A program made the translations under genes and the position numbers. Below are positions 21,935 to 33,369 of a DNA stretch of 64,000 nucleotides, one piece after another. Numbering within the stretch: position 1 is the stretch's first letter; every line of letters starts with the position of its first letter. This DNA is from Vandiemenella viatica (lineage: Eukaryota > Arthropoda > Insecta > Orthoptera > Morabidae): contig JARYHS010011408.1 of the NCBI GenBank assembly GCA_031002005.1, positions 222,559,473 through 222,623,472 of the forward strand, written 5' to 3'. The notes under the pieces were generated by a model. It made no database searches and was not told the DNA's origin. It saw nothing but the letters and a program-made list of their open reading frames with translations.

Positions 21935-24900
21935 TTGTGGTGGAGCATACTTAGTAATCAAATGATTAGTGTAATTAGCTGGTTAATCTGTAAATATGCT
22001 TTCAATCAAAGAATCGTTGGTAGCCACCATGTTGCACAAATTGTCTGGGAGCTGGATGCATTGCATATTTTCATGCAATTGAATTTTCCTATTGCCAATG
22101 TTGAGCAATTGTTCGGAGAATGCCAATGCCAATTGATCATTTTGAAGTTAAACACGCTTGTTTATGGTAAAGCATAATTTACTGACACTTCGCCATAGAT
22201 AAGCATGCATTTATTTCATCCGTATATATAGCATGTGGAATGACTGGTAATGTCTGTCTGAAATCACCAAACAGCAGCAGTGGAACACCATCAAAACGTC
22301 TGGTATTATTATTGATATCTTTCAGCATTCTATCGAGAGCCTCAAGTGAATGCTTGTGGGCCATAATGCATTCATCCCAGACAATAATTTTGCATTTTCT
22401 CAAAACTTCGTCATGACTGCATGTTTCTTTATGTTACAAATTATATTCTTTTGTTCAGCAGTGAGCAGTTGCTCATTATTAGCAACTAAAGTAGCCAAAG
22501 AGGTTGTATTAAACTGTTATTCATGCTGAACATAGCTGTGAATGATTTCTGCTGCTGGGTGATTAGGTGATGGAATGCTGAAATGAATGGCATATTCGAA
22601 ATGAGAATACAAATATCCTCAATCTTTATCAATGCCTCGTTATATATATCCGGTGAAAAATCAGTATTTGGATCTTGATCAGCAATCCTAATGCGATGTA
22701 GAATGTCTTCACTCATCGAATCTTTATATTGCAGAAGCTTCAAACGGAAAACATGTCGTCAATAATATAGCGAATAATTGACAAATTTGATGCATCGAAG
22801 TACGTGTCATTCAAAATACCGTTGATTGTTTGCAAATATTGAAAGGATGTTGGTCCATGAACATTAACCAACAACAAATGCAAAAAAAAAAAGCATCTGC
22901 ATTGCTTTGGATGGACTGTGTATAATTGGCCTAAAGTATTTGCCATAAATATGCCGACGTATCCTTGAACTGGAATGCCTCGCTTTCATGGTTCCCAATT
23001 TTTTGGCTGTTTGTTCTGCATGAAAAATCGTGGCACAACAGTATACATTAATGTCTTTGCGAATTGAACGAAAATATCTAGTTGGTTGGATAGTTTCAAA
23101 AATTTAGTTAGTGTGGTTTTTGGGGCAATTTATGTTCGTTGCAGAGCAGTCTGTTCAGTGAAATAAACACACTGTCCATTTTAAAAATGTATGGCCAAAT
23201 GTATAATAGCAGGAACTCTTTTGTGTATGGGAAAATTGAAAATGCGCCAAATGTTTTCATTACTGCTAATGTATCGGCCCATTTGATAATGTGTTATTTC
23301 GTCATTATCATTTACATTTTGAACAGCAAATACAGCCATATCACTGCCCTTATGAACGCATTTGTGAATGTATTTGATGGACTTCACTGAACTGCATAAC
23401 TCAACAGCATTGGTGAATATGGAACCACCCAGCAATTATCAATTATTACACCATTTGACATATGCAAATAATATGATTGGCCACCACTGTCCATGTCTCT
23501 ACAACGATACGATGGATAACCATCGATATTGGTGATAGTATCGTTTATACATGCTTTTATAAAACATTTCGTACATTTTCCATTGTGCATATATGGCGGT
23601 GTCATGTTCAGAGTACCGCATGGGCCATGGATCATGTTAGAGGTAACAATGTCACACAACTCTTGATTAATATTTTGATCCAGAATTTCCGATGAAATAA
23701 TTTTATCAATTTCTTCTGGCAGCACTTTATCGACCAAACAAATCAAAATATGCGCATGTGACAAACATCGTTTTTGCCAGTCAACAGAATACAGCCAACA
23801 ATCTGTTTCACTGAATACAAAGCGATGTCTAATCAAATTCATCAATTATTTTAATTTTTGTTTAAACACACGTGCAGTGATATCATAGCGACACATAGCT
23901 GTTTGACCTGGCAATAATAAAATTTTAATTTCATCCCAGATTTGATTGTACATAAATGTGATGAACAGATCTGGCCGGCCATATGCACACACAAAAGCTA
24001 TGGTGTCTTGAATATATTCTTGCACATGACGCGGACTACCAATATATGACGATGAAGGAATATATGCGGCACCGATGTTGTTGTTATTACTTGTTTCATC
24101 TACGTTACTGACAACAGCATCACGCAAATGAATGTACTCCTCAGAATGAAGCTTTGTTCAATTAAATTTAATGTACCGTAATCGCTCACGTTCAATTTTT
24201 GCATACATATCAACAACGTATTGATGAAATGGCTGGCGGCATCGGAGAATCTTCATTGGCACCAATCATCAATCGACATGCGTAGAAGTTCATTGCGCTA
24301 ACTTTCTTGATAATTTATTCACCTGCAAAATAAAAATACACTACTAAAAACATAATGTATACTTTGTACCTGTCACTGGGTTCCTTTGTTTAATGTTTAA
24401 ATGAAAACCATCTTCTCTTTCCTAAAATATCAATGGATACTACAAAGCATTGTAAGAACGATGACTGTCTTGAATCATCTGCACCATGTTATCTCTGCTT
24501 TGTATCTGTATATCTCGATGTTCAAATTGGTTGCCAACCATTATAACTGCAACTTCATTAACAGTTGGTACATTGTATCTGCCTGTGTGCTCTCCATATG
24601 GTACTTTGTCTGCTTTGATGATAATCATGCAGTTGTCATTTTGCAATCTGTTGGAAACAGTCTTGAACAACTGGACCAACTGTTTATGATTTTGCAAAAA
24701 TGTTTCCAAACTTGTCACCATTTCTGACTCCTCCATCAGCTCAATGTGGTTGTATTGGCAGTGTGTGTTAATTTGTTGCTCCTAATCGCCCGTGACGTAG
24801 ATTTGCAAAAATTTTGGATCGGCAGCAGGCATTCAGAACAACGAACCAAGATGATGATACACCTGACCCTGAATCTTAAATGTTGATTCAAAATTATGAC

Positions 24901-25487
24901 CATCCCCATTTTGAACAATTTTTGTTGATCCAAATGATGTCATTTGCAAACAAGAATTGAATTTATGGATTTTACGTAAAACCCATTTTGACTGAGATGT
25001 GACTCCAGACAACAGTGTTTTCAATGGTTCTGGTGGCAATTTCAATGGTGGAAGTGAAACTTTTCCTGATAAGCAGCAAAGACCGGCCAATTCACCTTTG
25101 TATTTGAATGCATGACAGTGTCAGCATTCTTTATCCATATTGCTGATGACAATTGCTGCATTTGATATATAGTCTATTTCCGGCTCATATATTCGAACGC
25201 AAGGCGGTGAAGTGATGCACGTGTCAATGTGTGACATTCTTACACGTTGTCGATCACGTGCTCTGTGTGCATCGGTGACTCGTTGACATGCCTCTCTTTG
25301 TCTCAATGCATTATCTCGAAGACAATAATTGTGATGCTCTCGACTTTCATTTTTTGCAACCTGGTTTCTTAAATTTACATTGACTGTCAATAATCTTCTG
25401 CCATTCTAATAACCGATGGTTATTAACTATTTGTGCATGCCATGTACGTCAACCAATATTTCTTCTTCGTCCACGAAGATGTGGCAT
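21935..25487 (-). pseudogene. Degraded Helitron Rep/helicase
   Basis: A minus-strand start, MPHLRGRRRNIG, lies at 25487. Order follows Helitron RepHel: an arginine-rich N-terminus; VPTVNEVAVIMVG (24600s); RCLYAKIERERLRYIKFNQ near 24170; GSPRHVQEYIQDTIAFVCAY; the Rep core with WQKRCLSHAHILICLVDK (HxH motif) at 23730-23790; then CGTLNMTPPYMHNGKCTKC. The helicase half has TLGQLYTVHPKQ, NEQLLTAEQKNI (22470), then directly RKCKIIVWDECIMAHKHS (Walker B, about 22395), and GDFRQTLPVIP. The part with Walker A is absent. It ends with LPDNLCNMVAT near 22040. There are many stops. Confidence 0.88.
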
Positions 25488-25649
25488 TGTTCTGTGATAA
25501 GTACACAACACATAAATATAAGTGACTTATTTAAGTTTAAATTATTAGGAATACTGACAAAATTTTATTATGATTAAGTTGCATAGAATCAAATGAGAGC
25601 TGACAGTTTAATTAAACATAGACATGTGTGTTCCTGTGGTTCTCCCTGC

Positions 25650-26480
25650 AGCCACCGCTACCTAGCGCAGACCACTGGTGTCTGTGTGTGGTAGTAGCAT
25701 GGAGTTTCCCATTGTGCATAACATTGGCCAAATGCTGGTAGCTGTAAGTGTATGGGATATATGGTGGTTGAAAGTGGTCAATCTGGAACATTTTCATATT
25801 TCGACCAAAGATGTGTGTGTCCCTATATTTCACTTTTCAGCCAAAACTACCTAGCGCAGACCACTGATGTTTGAGTGTGGTAGGAGCTTGGAGCCTCCGA
25901 TTGTGTACAATGTTGACCAAATGCCAGTCGCTGTGGGGGTGTGGGAGATATGGTGGTTAAAAGTAGTCAATTAGGGATATTTTCTTATTTCGACCAAAGA
26001 CATGTCTCCGTACCAAAACCACCTAACACAGACCATTGGTGTTTGTGTGTGGTAGTAGCATTAAGTCTCCCACCGTGCACTATGGTGGTTGCATGTCTGA
26101 AGCTGTAAGGATTTTGGGATATGGTGGTTGAAAATGGTCGACCAACGGTATTTTGTAATTTTGACCAAAGACGTGCGTGTCCTTATATTTCAATTTGCAA
26201 ACACAACTACATATCACTGGTATTTGTGTGTGGTACTGGCCTCGAGCCTCCCATCATGTGCTATGGCAGTTAGATGTCGGCAGCCGTGGTGGTGTAGGAG
26301 ATATGGTGGTTTAAAGTGATCGATCTAGGGCATTTTCCTATTTTAATCAAAGATGAGTGTCAATATATTTAACTTTGCAACCATAAAAACCCTGTGCAGA
26401 TCACTTGTTTGTGTGTGGTATTAGCTTTGAGTCTCCCATTGTGCACCATGGTGGTTGCATGTCTGTAGCTATCAATCAAA
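25650..26480 (+). repeat. Tandem array, ~180-bp unit, about 4-5 copies
   Basis: Copies start at about 25661, 25850, 26022, 26205 and 26391, marked by ACCTAGCGCAGACCACTGGT and its variants. Each also carries a GTGTGTGGTA, then CTCCCA-TGTGCA, GATATGGTGGTT, and TTTCGACCAAAGA order. Spacing runs from 172 to 189 bp and copies are clearly diverged. No frame runs through. It is an old satellite-like array immediately upstream of the Helitron start. Confidence 0.88.
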
Positions 26481-26489
26481 AATCTTCAC

Positions 26490-26860
26490 AACATACAAAT
26501 GAAGTCGTGGGCACCATCTAGTACTTTGAATAAAGAGTGTTGTATCTCTGTCTAGCTGCCGTCATAAGATCACTCCATTTCAGGGTCCACAGGCCACAGC
26601 AAAGACCTTCATGGATGTCCACTAGCAGCCAGACTCTGGGCATGGACTGTGAACAAAATCACTTGGTATATAAGAGGGATACAGGACCTGAGCTGTCTCA
26701 CTGTCTATCTGTCAGCAGACCATTCAGATGTTTCCGCAACTGAAGAGGACAGTTAATTAAATATCATTTTTTCACAACACAATCCAGCAGTACACTTGAG
26801 AAGACGTCATTGCCTTTATGTTGATGTTTACTGAATATGGAAGACTTGTACAACAGATTA
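26490..26860 (+). other. Unassigned segment with a promoter-like core
   Basis: CTTGGTATATAAGAGGGATA (26661-26680) resembles a TATA box. It is followed by a GC-moderate stretch without a frame and AATTAAATATCATTTTTTCA. This could be part of a solo LTR or another element, but I found no matching second copy in the window. Confidence 0.3.
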
Positions 26861-26928
26861 CAGTACTCATCATCATCATCCTCAACAGTTTCCAGCCACT
26901 GGCCGAGTCTGCTTCATGCACATACCTC

Positions 26929-28010
26929 TAGTGATGTTCCGATACCATCAAAGTATCGATACCTACTCAAATGAGTAGTACTCAAATTGTCTTACGATAC
27001 TTACTCATATGAGTACTGAAAAAGTATCGATACTTACTCATATCGATACTTTAAAAAAATTAATGTCGAAATATAAGAATATACGTGGAATTTTGCTTAA
27101 TTATTTATTTTATTTGCCTAGTGTAATAAAATCAAGTAAACATTTTTATTGATTTATTAAAATTATAATAAACATTGTAAGCAAACTTTCAAGGTTTTGT
27201 CTTATCTTTCAATATTTATTTATTATAGTTTTAATACCTTTAAACAATAATATTGGAGCTTTCCCAATAAAGCAATTGTTCCAAATATTTTGGGGACAGC
27301 TTGTTTCTTTTATTTGTCATTGTTTCACCCGCATTAGAAAACAAACATTCACTCAATACTGACGTTGCTACAATAATAAGATACTGTTGTGCGTATTTAT
27401 ACAGACAAGGAAATATAAGTTTCATTCTTCCCATTCCGTAAATGGATTACTTTTTAGAGACATTACAGTATTTGACAAGTAGAGAGAGACTTTGTCACTA
27501 CCGTGCGTTTTCTTTTTCTTTGTGATGTTTCCAGAAGTGATATTCCTGTGAAACGCTAGCTGAAGCATCTTCTTTTTCCAATTCACATGGGCTACTTAAT
27601 TGCTTGTGAACCATATCTTTTAGTTTTTGTGTGGGGCTGCGCGGGAGCAACCACTGGCCAGGTATAGTGAAATGCGCGCTAAGTACAATTTTATTACAGT
27701 GAAATAGGCACCTAAAACAAACTCTTTGAGGTTAGATTGCCTATTCTAAGACTGATTTTGTTTCATTTTCAATGCTACCAAATTGAAGTCAGCGGGAAAT
27801 TGATTTCCCAGGCGCGACTGAGTGGCGCAGCAGGGATGATGCATTTAGAATTTAACACTGGGTGCGTTTCGATACTTTCGATTCGATGCAAGTACTTTTC
27901 TTCCGATACCGAGTAAGTATCGAATTAATTAACTCGAATACGAAAAGTACTCGGTATCGAAACAAAGTATCGAGTACTTACTCGTATTTACTTGTATCGG
28001 AACATCACTA
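26929..28010 (-). mobile_element. hAT element with perfect 8-bp target duplication
   Basis: The ends TAGTGATGTTCCGATAC and GTATCGGAACATCACTA are perfect inverted repeats. CATACCTC is duplicated at 26921-26928 and 28011-28018. The subterminal regions are crowded with GTATCGATAC, GAGTA and AAGTATCGA motifs on both sides. At 1082 bp it is too short for an intact hAT; only the 3' part of the transposase gene remains. Confidence 0.95.
27240..27640 (-). pseudogene. hAT transposase C-terminal fragment
   Basis: The minus-strand frame 27434-27240 reads LYKYAQQYLIIVATSVLSEC, then LFSNAGETMTNKRNKLSP and LEQLLYWESSN. This is the hAT dimerisation domain (family pattern: YL-I-ATSVxSERxFSxAGxxxxxKRxxLxP). 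Upstream, in another frame, HFWKHHKEKE, then VSLYLSNTVMSLKSNPFTEW precedes it, so one frameshift lies near 27430. The Arg of SER is Cys here. The catalytic core and BED zinc finger are missing. Confidence 0.9.
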
Positions 28011-28219
28011 CATACCTCTCCATTTCCTTCTTTCTTCCCATCACCTCTCTCTCACCACCTTATTCCAGTCCTCTCCTCTCTTCCGTACATGCTCCTCTAC
28101 TCCTTTCAGCCTTGGTCTTCCTCTGGGTCGTTTACCATGCATCTTAATTTCATGGATTTTTCTTGGAATTTTCTGAACCTCTATTCTCTTTACAAGTCCA
28201 TACCATCTCAGGTTACAGT

Positions 28220-28515
28220 ACTACATTCATCAAAAAACAGAACTGTTGTACTAACATGATTTTTTACCAGGTCAGCATAAAATTGCCCTAAACTATAATA
28301 CGATTAAACAGATCCCACATTTTAACTACCTTGACAGCTATAAAAGCAGTAAACTAAAATGTAGCGTATCAATAGAAACAACCCTAAAATGAAATGCACA
28401 CACAAAATTTGGTAGGCAATGTAGTTTCAGTATTTTTACATATGAAATGAATGCAGGATGGTGAGAAGTGTATGATGGTCAAATACATGAGGCAGAAATG
28501 AAATTTCTTTGAAAA
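28220..28515. other. Intron sequence, nothing recognised
   Basis: No frame or repeat end is supported. Confidence 0.45.
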
Positions 28516-28519
28516 CTGA

Positions 28520-28990
28520 GGAGATTATTGTTATTATTTATAACGTATGTGTACAATGAAGCTCATGTCCTATTGCCAATTTCTCCACACACCTAATTAC
28601 AATTCATATTTTTATCTTAAATTCCTTCACAGTTTGAGGTATATTGTCATTACCACCTTACGTAATTTGTTTAAGTACTTCACTCTCCTACCTAGAAATG
28701 AAAAGTTTTCTACTCCCCTATGCTTGAAGTAAACTGCTAATTTATTATCATGATCTTGTCTTCCCTTCCATATGCTGCTTCTAAATCTTCCACCAATTTT
28801 TATCCAGGAATCATTGACAGCAGGCCTTGTACATCCACAAAAATTCTTTCCGCCTGCCTTCCATTCTGCAACAACTCCCAATCCAAATCTTTTATCATTT
28901 CAGTTCCTGGGTGCATTTTTTGGTAATTTTCACAGACAAATCTTGCTGCTCTTCTTTGAACAGTTGATTGTTTCATATGTTTTAGTTAAA
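28520..28990 (-). pseudogene. CR1/Jockey-like LINE 3' remnant
   Basis: On the minus strand, RAARFVCENYQK lies near 28970-28930, then DLDWELLQN, LVEDLEAAYG and FTSSIGE-like pieces, and the tail VKEFKIKI near 28625. This matches the order of the copy at 17757-18245. It ends near 28520 in the ATTGGCAATAGGACATGAGC tail and AT-rich sequence. There are several frameshifts. Confidence 0.7.
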
Positions 28991-29300
28991 AGAAGAGACA
29001 GGTGGTGTGTTTGGTCTAAAAAAATTTACTGTCTTATTTCACTGTGGAAGCAAGAGATTAAAACAATAATCAACCATTCTTGTGCAGCAGTGATTAAAGA
29101 AGCTTCTAACACTGGACAATGATATTTTGGCCTTTATTTTCACCATAGTAACTAGAGCAGCAAACAAGCTATTGGCTTATTTTCATTAATAAACAACAAT
29201 GAAATGGATGATGGTCATTATCATTTGAGGGGGCTATTAGAACAGTCGAAATTTTCCAGGACTCAAAAACCAATTACTTCCAATTAATTCATGCAAATAC

Positions 29301-29455
29301 CTAGAGATGCTGTGGACCATCCTTGAGCATATTCCAATCCTTTTCCACGTAAAGATGACTGGGGATGCAATTGTTGCTGCAATTCCTGCTCCACACGGTG
29401 GAAATCTGCAGAATCCATTGGTTTTTCAATACATCTTGAGCGAGGCGCCACATTG
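29301..29455 (-). CDS. Atg2: Atg2 exon
   Basis: The acceptor CAATTTCAG precedes 29455. The single first base completes Ser with the AG left by the exon at 32060. The translation has NVAPRSRCIEKPM, DFHRVEQELQQQL and AQGWSTASL, the ATG2 segment just before the acidic linker. The donor is G|GTATTT at 29300-29299, weaker than consensus but in the right place. One base remains and joins the exon at 14481. The following intron is ~14.8 kb and packed with transposons. Confidence 0.92.
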
Positions 29456-29459
29456 CTGA

Positions 29460-30425
29460 AATTGTGGAAAAGAATGACATTACATATGGTAGGGAGCAGC
29501 CATGACTTCAAAGCTGAATTCGTAACAGTACTACTATTGACATTATCGCAAGGAATGTAAACACTGGGGAAAATGAAAAGACTTTTTCTTTAGGTGCTAC
29601 AAACATACAGATGAAAATTAACTCACAGAAAACAATGCTAACTACTAATAAATGATGAGTTTCAGAAAATTAAAGGATCATTAATCAATAAGAAACGTGC
29701 ATGTAATTCAGAGATATGTTATTACTGTACAATTACACCAATAACATTCATTTTATTTTGTTTATTGATTTTGATTAATAAAAAGTGTTAAAAATACAAG
29801 GGAAATTTAATTGTGCCAAACACAACGCTATTGATTAAAGCAAATCTTAATGTCAAAATTCACGTTAATATTGTCAACAAAAGACACAGATGCTGGGCGT
29901 TTTTATAATTTTTTTACTTAGTTTAAGTTATATCATAATTTACTACCATAATCGGTGAAATATTGCATTCTTGTGAAAATACTCATACAATAAATAATTA
30001 TTGAAAGCAGTTTTGTAAAAACACAGTCAGATAATCTCCCCAGAATAGATGTTTTCAAGATTACAATTTCTTTTTTTATAATATTCGGATTTTACGGTTG
30101 TTGAGGTGAAAGGAGTGAAACCAGGATGACAAATGAAAGTTACTTCTAACAGCGTAAAACACAAGAAATTGCATTAATAATGCTTTCATATGTGCCATGT
30201 TATTAAAGTAATTACTTTTGCAGAAGGAAGTAGTTCCACATTTATCGGGATCTATGAGATCTGAATGAGAATTAAAAACGCTGAAGGAATTTAAAAGGTT
30301 CGTACTTGTTTTGGATTAAGCATGACTAAGAAATAATTTGAAAAATATATCAATGGAACTTTTGAAAACTAAGTTATGATTAGAATTTGAATGGGTAACA
30401 AATCAGTTATATCATTTCTTTAAAA
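29460..30425. other. Intron sequence, nothing recognised
   Basis: AT-rich, with no supported frame or repeat boundary. Confidence 0.5.
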
Positions 30426-30429
30426 CAGT

Positions 30430-31085
30430 TTTTTTTTTTTTTTTTTGGTCACAAGCCATTATCTCCCTTCATAACTAACTGAAAAAGATAAATGAGGTAT
30501 CAGTTTAAAGAATAAGATCTCCACTTTGGTCACGTCATATTTTAATAAACGATTTTTTTCCAAATTTGACCCTTGAAGGACAAAAATATCATTATTTCAA
30601 TTTTTTTTTTTTGGTTCTATGAGACATTTATTTCTCTTGATACCTAACCAAAATAGATAAATGAGGAACATTTTAAAGATTGTGATCTATGCTTTGGTCA
30701 AATCATATTTTAAGAAAAGAATTTTTTTTAATTGTTCCCTTAACGGGAAAAAGTATCAATAATACTACAAAGTACTTTTTCTGTCACAAGCCTTTTTATC
30801 TCACTTGATACCTAGCCAAATCGAGAAACGAGGTATCATTTTAAGCATGATATGCTTTCTTCACATCATTTTAAGAAAGGATTTTTCGGAATTTGGCCCT
30901 TAAAAGCAAAAGTATCATTAAATCCATAATGTGTTCTTTTTTGTTACAAACCATTTATCTCTCTTGATACCTAACCAAAATCAAGAACGGGGTATCATTT
31001 TAAAGATCAAGGCCTCCACTTAGGTAACATCATAAATTAAGAAATAATTTTTTCGGAATTTGAACATTGAAGGACAAAAGTAATA
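30430..31085 (+). repeat. Tandem array, ~165-bp unit, about four copies
   Basis: Each unit has the order: T run, GTCACAAGCC or similar, TTATCTCTCTTGATACCTAA, CCAAAAT-AGA, GAGGTATCATTTTAAAGAT, CATATTTTAAGAAA, TTTTTCGGAATTTG-CCTTGA and AAAAGTATCATTA. Units start near 30432, 30600, 30775 and 30935. Divergence is substantial. There is no coding potential. Confidence 0.85.
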
Positions 31086-31089
31086 ATTA

Positions 31090-32050
31090 TGAAGGTCTCC
31101 CATATGAGACAGTTCAGAGCCAAGCCACCAGATAGCAGCAGCACATATCACAAAGATATTAATAAACTGTTCTGTTTCACTTCCATTGACAAGGATTGAG
31201 TGCGTTATTGAAAGATAGCAGTTCCACATATCACAGTGATGTCAATAAAAAGTTGTTTTTTTTTTTTGGTAAATGAGCTTTTAGGATGTTTTTTCTGTTA
31301 CAGAACCATTTCTGTTTTGCTATACAATTCCCATGTAGAGATTTTATTGGTGAAATTTTTTCACGGGTTATAATTGCAGCAATTGTTTTGTGACATGTTG
31401 TATGTATTTTGTTATGTACGTATTACACTAAAAACAATTGCTACTAATGAGACGGTTCTTCTTTCATCCTATTTCAAACATCAACCTCATTATTAATCAT
31501 ATTTTATTTGTAAAATTCCCGCACGGGCCATCTATTTGTTATGTATTTAAAAAAATGTAACACAACAACATTACACACAATATACTTACATTAAACTGAG
31601 CTTCACAACAATATAAACTAGTTGGAGATAAGTTACTTTATCTCTTCTCATAGTTTTACATAATTTTTTTTTCTTACGTTTGAATCTAGCAGGACATGAA
31701 AATACACTTTATCAGGTGCATTTCTTATCATATTTTTGCCCATAGGTACAATATCATATTTACAAAATGGTTTTCCACCTCATTCCATGTCGAAATTAGT
31801 TATAAAACAAAACTTTTGAGATTAAATACTTCACAATAAACAAGAGATCAATGTAGTTATGGATAATGACGTCAGTGAAATTCGGCGACAGTGCACCAAT
31901 ATGACAGCATTTAAATCAACCGAATTTGATTACAGTTTAGAATATTTATTTTGATGTTAAATTTTAATATTTTCATCAATGTTATATTTTTTATGGCTAT
32001 GTAGCAATGCAAATAATTGATTAAAAATATAAAAATAATATATGCATATC
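31090..32050. other. Intron sequence, nothing recognised
   Basis: AT-rich. GCAGCAGCACATATCACA and GCAGTTCCACATATCACAG near 31130 and 31208 look like a small diverged duplication following the tandem array. Nothing else is supported. Confidence 0.45.
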
Positions 32051-32059
32051 CTCAGTTAC

Positions 32060-32394
32060 CTGGTGTCCTCTAAATCAGGACTTGACAAGCCATGCACCAT
32101 CTCCAGTATGACATGGAACTGCCTAGGAGATAAGAAAATGGACAGCGAACCCAAGATAAGTTCAAGATCAACTTTGGGTCCTGGTACACCCTCAGCCTGC
32201 TTCAACTTGACACGGATTTCCTGCCGCCCAGCCACTTTTGCAAACAGCACAGGATCAGGTTCCAGTGATAGGTTGCAGTGGGTACTGTGATCGTCTGATG
32301 AAGCTGATACAGATGCAGAGGTTGGCTGCGATGGTGAAGTGGGGGAAGAGGAGGAGGGTGTCACAGGAGCTGTCCCAAAATTACATTCTGAAGT
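32060..32394 (-). CDS. Atg2: Atg2 exon with the LSPRQ segment
   Basis: The acceptor ATTTTTTACAG precedes 32394, and the exon opens in phase 0. The first ~40 residues are Ser/Thr/Pro-rich, then NLSLEPDPVLFAKVAGRQEI, RVKLKQ, and VDLELILGSLSIFLSPRQFH. GSL-x-LSPRQ-H is a well conserved ATG2 string in the lipid-binding rod. The donor CAG|GTAACT lies at 32059-32058, leaving two bases. The serine stretch is variable between species and carries no functional claim. Confidence 0.94.
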
Positions 32395-32429
32395 CTGTAA
32401 AAAATAATTATATATATATAATAACAACA

Positions 32430-33030
32430 ATCAGGAAAATGCTATAAGGCAATAAAACTAAGGAAGGATAGATAAGTATGACCAAACACTTACCATATAT
32501 AAAGGAGGCTGGGAATGACGAACACAAAAAAGAACAAACACAAGAAAAGCGCAATATTTTGGCATACAGCCTTATTCTTTCAGAAGTGAGACACAAAGTC
32601 AGACGTGTACACAAAGATGGCCGTCTGGTGAATGGTGTGGCCAGCAAAGATGGTAGTGTAGGAGGGGGGGGGGGAAGCTCAAATATTGGATCGATAATCG
32701 ATACTGCTGACAGTATATTATCATTTAAAGTGGTAGGGCAACATAATAATGAGTGAGGATACATATATAAATCAAATTTTGAAAAACTATAACTGAAAAA
32801 TAAAATATAAGAAATATAAATAGTAGATATAATAAGTGCTGGGTCTGGTGGGAGGAATTTATTGGAGATTGAGCCCTGGAGATGTCTGGTGTCCAGGATG
32901 ACAAAAATAAGGCCATACGCCAAAGCATATTGTGCTTTTCTAGTGTTTGTTCTTTTTTGTGATCATCGTTCCCAGTTGCCTTCATCTGTGGTAAGTGTTG
33001 GGTCATATTTCCCCATCCTTCCTTAGTTAT
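32430..33030. repeat. Fold-back element filling most of an Atg2 intron
   Basis: The left arm (about 32455-32575: AAGGAAGGATAGATAAGTAT, then AACACTTACC and AGGCTGGGAATGACGAACAC) and the right arm (about 32915-33027) are imperfect reverse complements. The ~340-base middle holds a poly-G run (32670s) and the block GGAGATGTCTGGTGTCCAGG (32877) shared with the other elements. The intron is only 746 bp (33140-32395), so the repeat is nearly all of it. An (AT)n tract sits at the right edge. Confidence 0.85.
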
Positions 33031-33140
33031 ATATATATATATATATTAGTTTCTTACAAACTCTTTAAGATGGCCAGTGTAATAGGTATTATTTATCAAT
33101 ATAATCAATTGCTAAAAACTGCTGGAATGTTTACACTTAC

Positions 33141-33360
33141 CCTTGATTCAGGTGTTGAACCAGTGGATGAAGACATTACAGATCGTGAGAATGTCCTTGC
33201 TTGGGAAGGAAACTCATCTGTATATAGTGTGACACCCTCCAGATAAAACTTTTTTGTCGCAAATGCAGCAACTTGGTAAAGCTTGTTAGCCTGTTGCAAT
33301 TCACCATCAACCATTGGAGGAGTTGGAGGATCTGTGCCAGCCTCATCAAAGTAATCCATA
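33141..33360 (-). CDS. Atg2: Atg2 exon
   Basis: The acceptor CTGATTTGCAG precedes 33360. Its first base completes Asn with the AA from the exon at 48223. The translation runs MDYFDEAGTDPPTPP, ANKLYQVAAFATKKFYLEGV, TLYTDEF and ends STPESR in phase 0 before the donor GG|GTAAGT (33140-33139). In ATG2 the position after LEIRI carries an acidic YCDE-type string followed by a K-x-F-x-L-E-G-V strand, as here. 73 complete codons. Confidence 0.93.
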
Positions 33361-33369
33361 CTGCAAATC

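Larger units (their letters stand above)
26862..28215 (-). pseudogene. LINE 3' end split by a hAT element
   Basis: To the right of the hAT, 28210-28019 on the minus strand reads LRWYGLVKRIEVQKIPRKI and then GKRPRGRPRLKGVEEHV, the C-terminal signature (WYGHVxRM, GxRxRGRPR) of many insect LINEs. To the left, 26920-26865 continues with a MKQTRPVAGNC-like string and ends in a (GATGAT)n tail, as seen at LINE 3' ends. Position and order show one LINE copy interrupted between 26928 and 28011. Confidence 0.8.

Noticed and set aside
25650..26480. CRISPR-like repeat array
   Set aside because: Units of ~180 bp are contiguous and diverged, with no short identical repeat plus unique spacer pattern; the genome is eukaryotic.
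26661..26680. Promoter of a host gene at TATATAAG
   Set aside because: No transcript, initiator or downstream coding exon can be supported; a decayed LTR or chance is as likely.
32408..32923. 171-codon minus-strand frame as a membrane protein
   Set aside because: It lies across the fold-back element; the hydrophobic look comes from T-rich repeat sequence, and the intron is bounded by Atg2 splice sites.
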